Source: an uncultured Pelagibacteraceae bacterium
Lineage (GTDB): Bacteria > Pseudomonadota > Alphaproteobacteria > Pelagibacterales > Pelagibacteraceae
Length of the DNA: 64,000 nt
Direction: 5' to 3'
NCBI GenBank assembly: GCA_902540785.1
Contig: CACBOA010000001.1
Coordinates: forward strand, 62,001 to 126,000
The position numbers were made by a program, and so were the translations under genes. Each line of letters starts with the position of its first letter. Position 1 is the stretch's first letter. The notes beneath the pieces were generated by a model. That model had not been told where the DNA came from. It did not search any database and saw only the letters and a list, made by a program, of their open reading frames with translations. Positions 63,425 to 64,000 of the stretch are shown here, piece after piece.

Positions 63425-64000
63425 AATATTTATAAATTTTTTTTTTTGGAACTGGATTATTTTGATGGATTAGACTCGTAATTTCTTTTATGCTTAGTTT
63501 ATTGATCATCTTTTCAATAGTTCTTTTATCTGATTCACTTAGTTCAAGCGAATTTTTTTTATTCAATTTCTCCGAAATTACGATAGTTAATTCACCCTTT
63601 AAGTTTTTTTCAAAGAGTTTCAATTCATCAATATCTAATCTAATAAATTCTTCATATAATTTTGACATTTCTCTACAAATTAAAATTTTCCTACCTGAAA
63701 ATTCCTTTTTTATATAAGGTATTATTTTGTTAATTTTTTTGGCTGAAATAAAAAAAATTATAGAACTATCTAATTTTTTTGTAGTTCCTAAGACTTTCAA
63801 TATTTCATTATTTTTTTCAGGAAAAAAACCATAGAAAAAAAATTTATCTGAAAACCCACTTGCCGACAATGCCGTAGTAACTGCGGATGGCCCCGGTAAT
63901 GGAATAATTTCAATCTCATTTTTTACGCATTCTCTTACTAATAAGCTTCCCGGATCCGAGATGTTTGGTGTTCCAGCATCTGAGATCATAGAAACTGTTA
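63399..64000 (-). CDS. rsmI: 16S rRNA 2'-O-ribose methyltransferase RsmI, C-terminal part (runs off window)
   Basis: MISDAGTPNISDPGSLLVRECVKN...PLPGPSAVTTALSASGF; frame stays open to the window edge, so the true start lies outside. Confidence 0.9.
   Translation of the reverse strand, partial: TVSMISDAGTPNISDPGSLLVRECVKNEIEIIPLPGPSAVTTALSASGFSDKFFFYGFFPEKNNEILKVLGTTKKLDSSIIFFISAKKINKIIPYIKKEFSGRKILICREMSKLYEEFIRLDIDELKLFEKNLKGELTIVISEKLNKKNSLELSESDKRTIEKMINKLSIKEITSLIHQNNPVPKKKIYKYCVDIKNEN

Noticed and set aside
1-64000. CRISPR arrays, IS elements, prophage, toxin-antitoxin or restriction systems
   Set aside because: No regularly spaced repeats, transposase, integrase or defence-type ORFs seen; the HNH ORF at 18875-19444 looks like the stand-alone alphaproteobacterial HNH family rather than a defence module.

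Overview
AT-rich, densely packed chromosomal window, most consistent with a streamlined SAR11/Pelagibacterales-like alphaproteobacterium (inferred from protein families, gene order and composition; no search was run). Most of it is core metabolism and information processing: gltBD, uppP, a PDH E1/E2 pair, thiolase, tRNA-Arg, an SUV3-like helicase, CarD, an acyl-CoA synthetase, tRNA-Leu, dsbB/coq7, argH-lysA, plsC, dnaN-dnaA-rpsT-mutM-ubiE-ubiB-coaBC-dut, irr-fabA-fabB-fabI, pnp-rpsO-rbfA-infB-nusA-metK-lnt-ybeY-phoH-miaB-fur-tsaB, nfu, trpS, murJ, maeB and rsmI. The best candidates for a second look are: (1) a compact putative iron/heme/peroxide-responsive islet at 33.5-37.5 kb (59-aa zinc-ribbon ORF behind a near-consensus Fur box, DUF2061, an Asp/Asn-hydroxylase-like protein, katG and irr) with two ICE-like palindromes flanking irr; (2) an unannotated 25-aa Lys/Arg/Ala peptide facing a CarD protein with a long Lys-rich N-terminal tail across a bidirectional terminator; (3) an exported C-type-lectin-like protein with a C-terminal barrel-like region; (4) a lipoyl domain fused to the N-terminus of the homodimeric PDH E1; (5) convergent gene pairs with exactly 4-bp interlocked stop codons. 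No CRISPR arrays, IS elements, prophage or rRNA were recognised.
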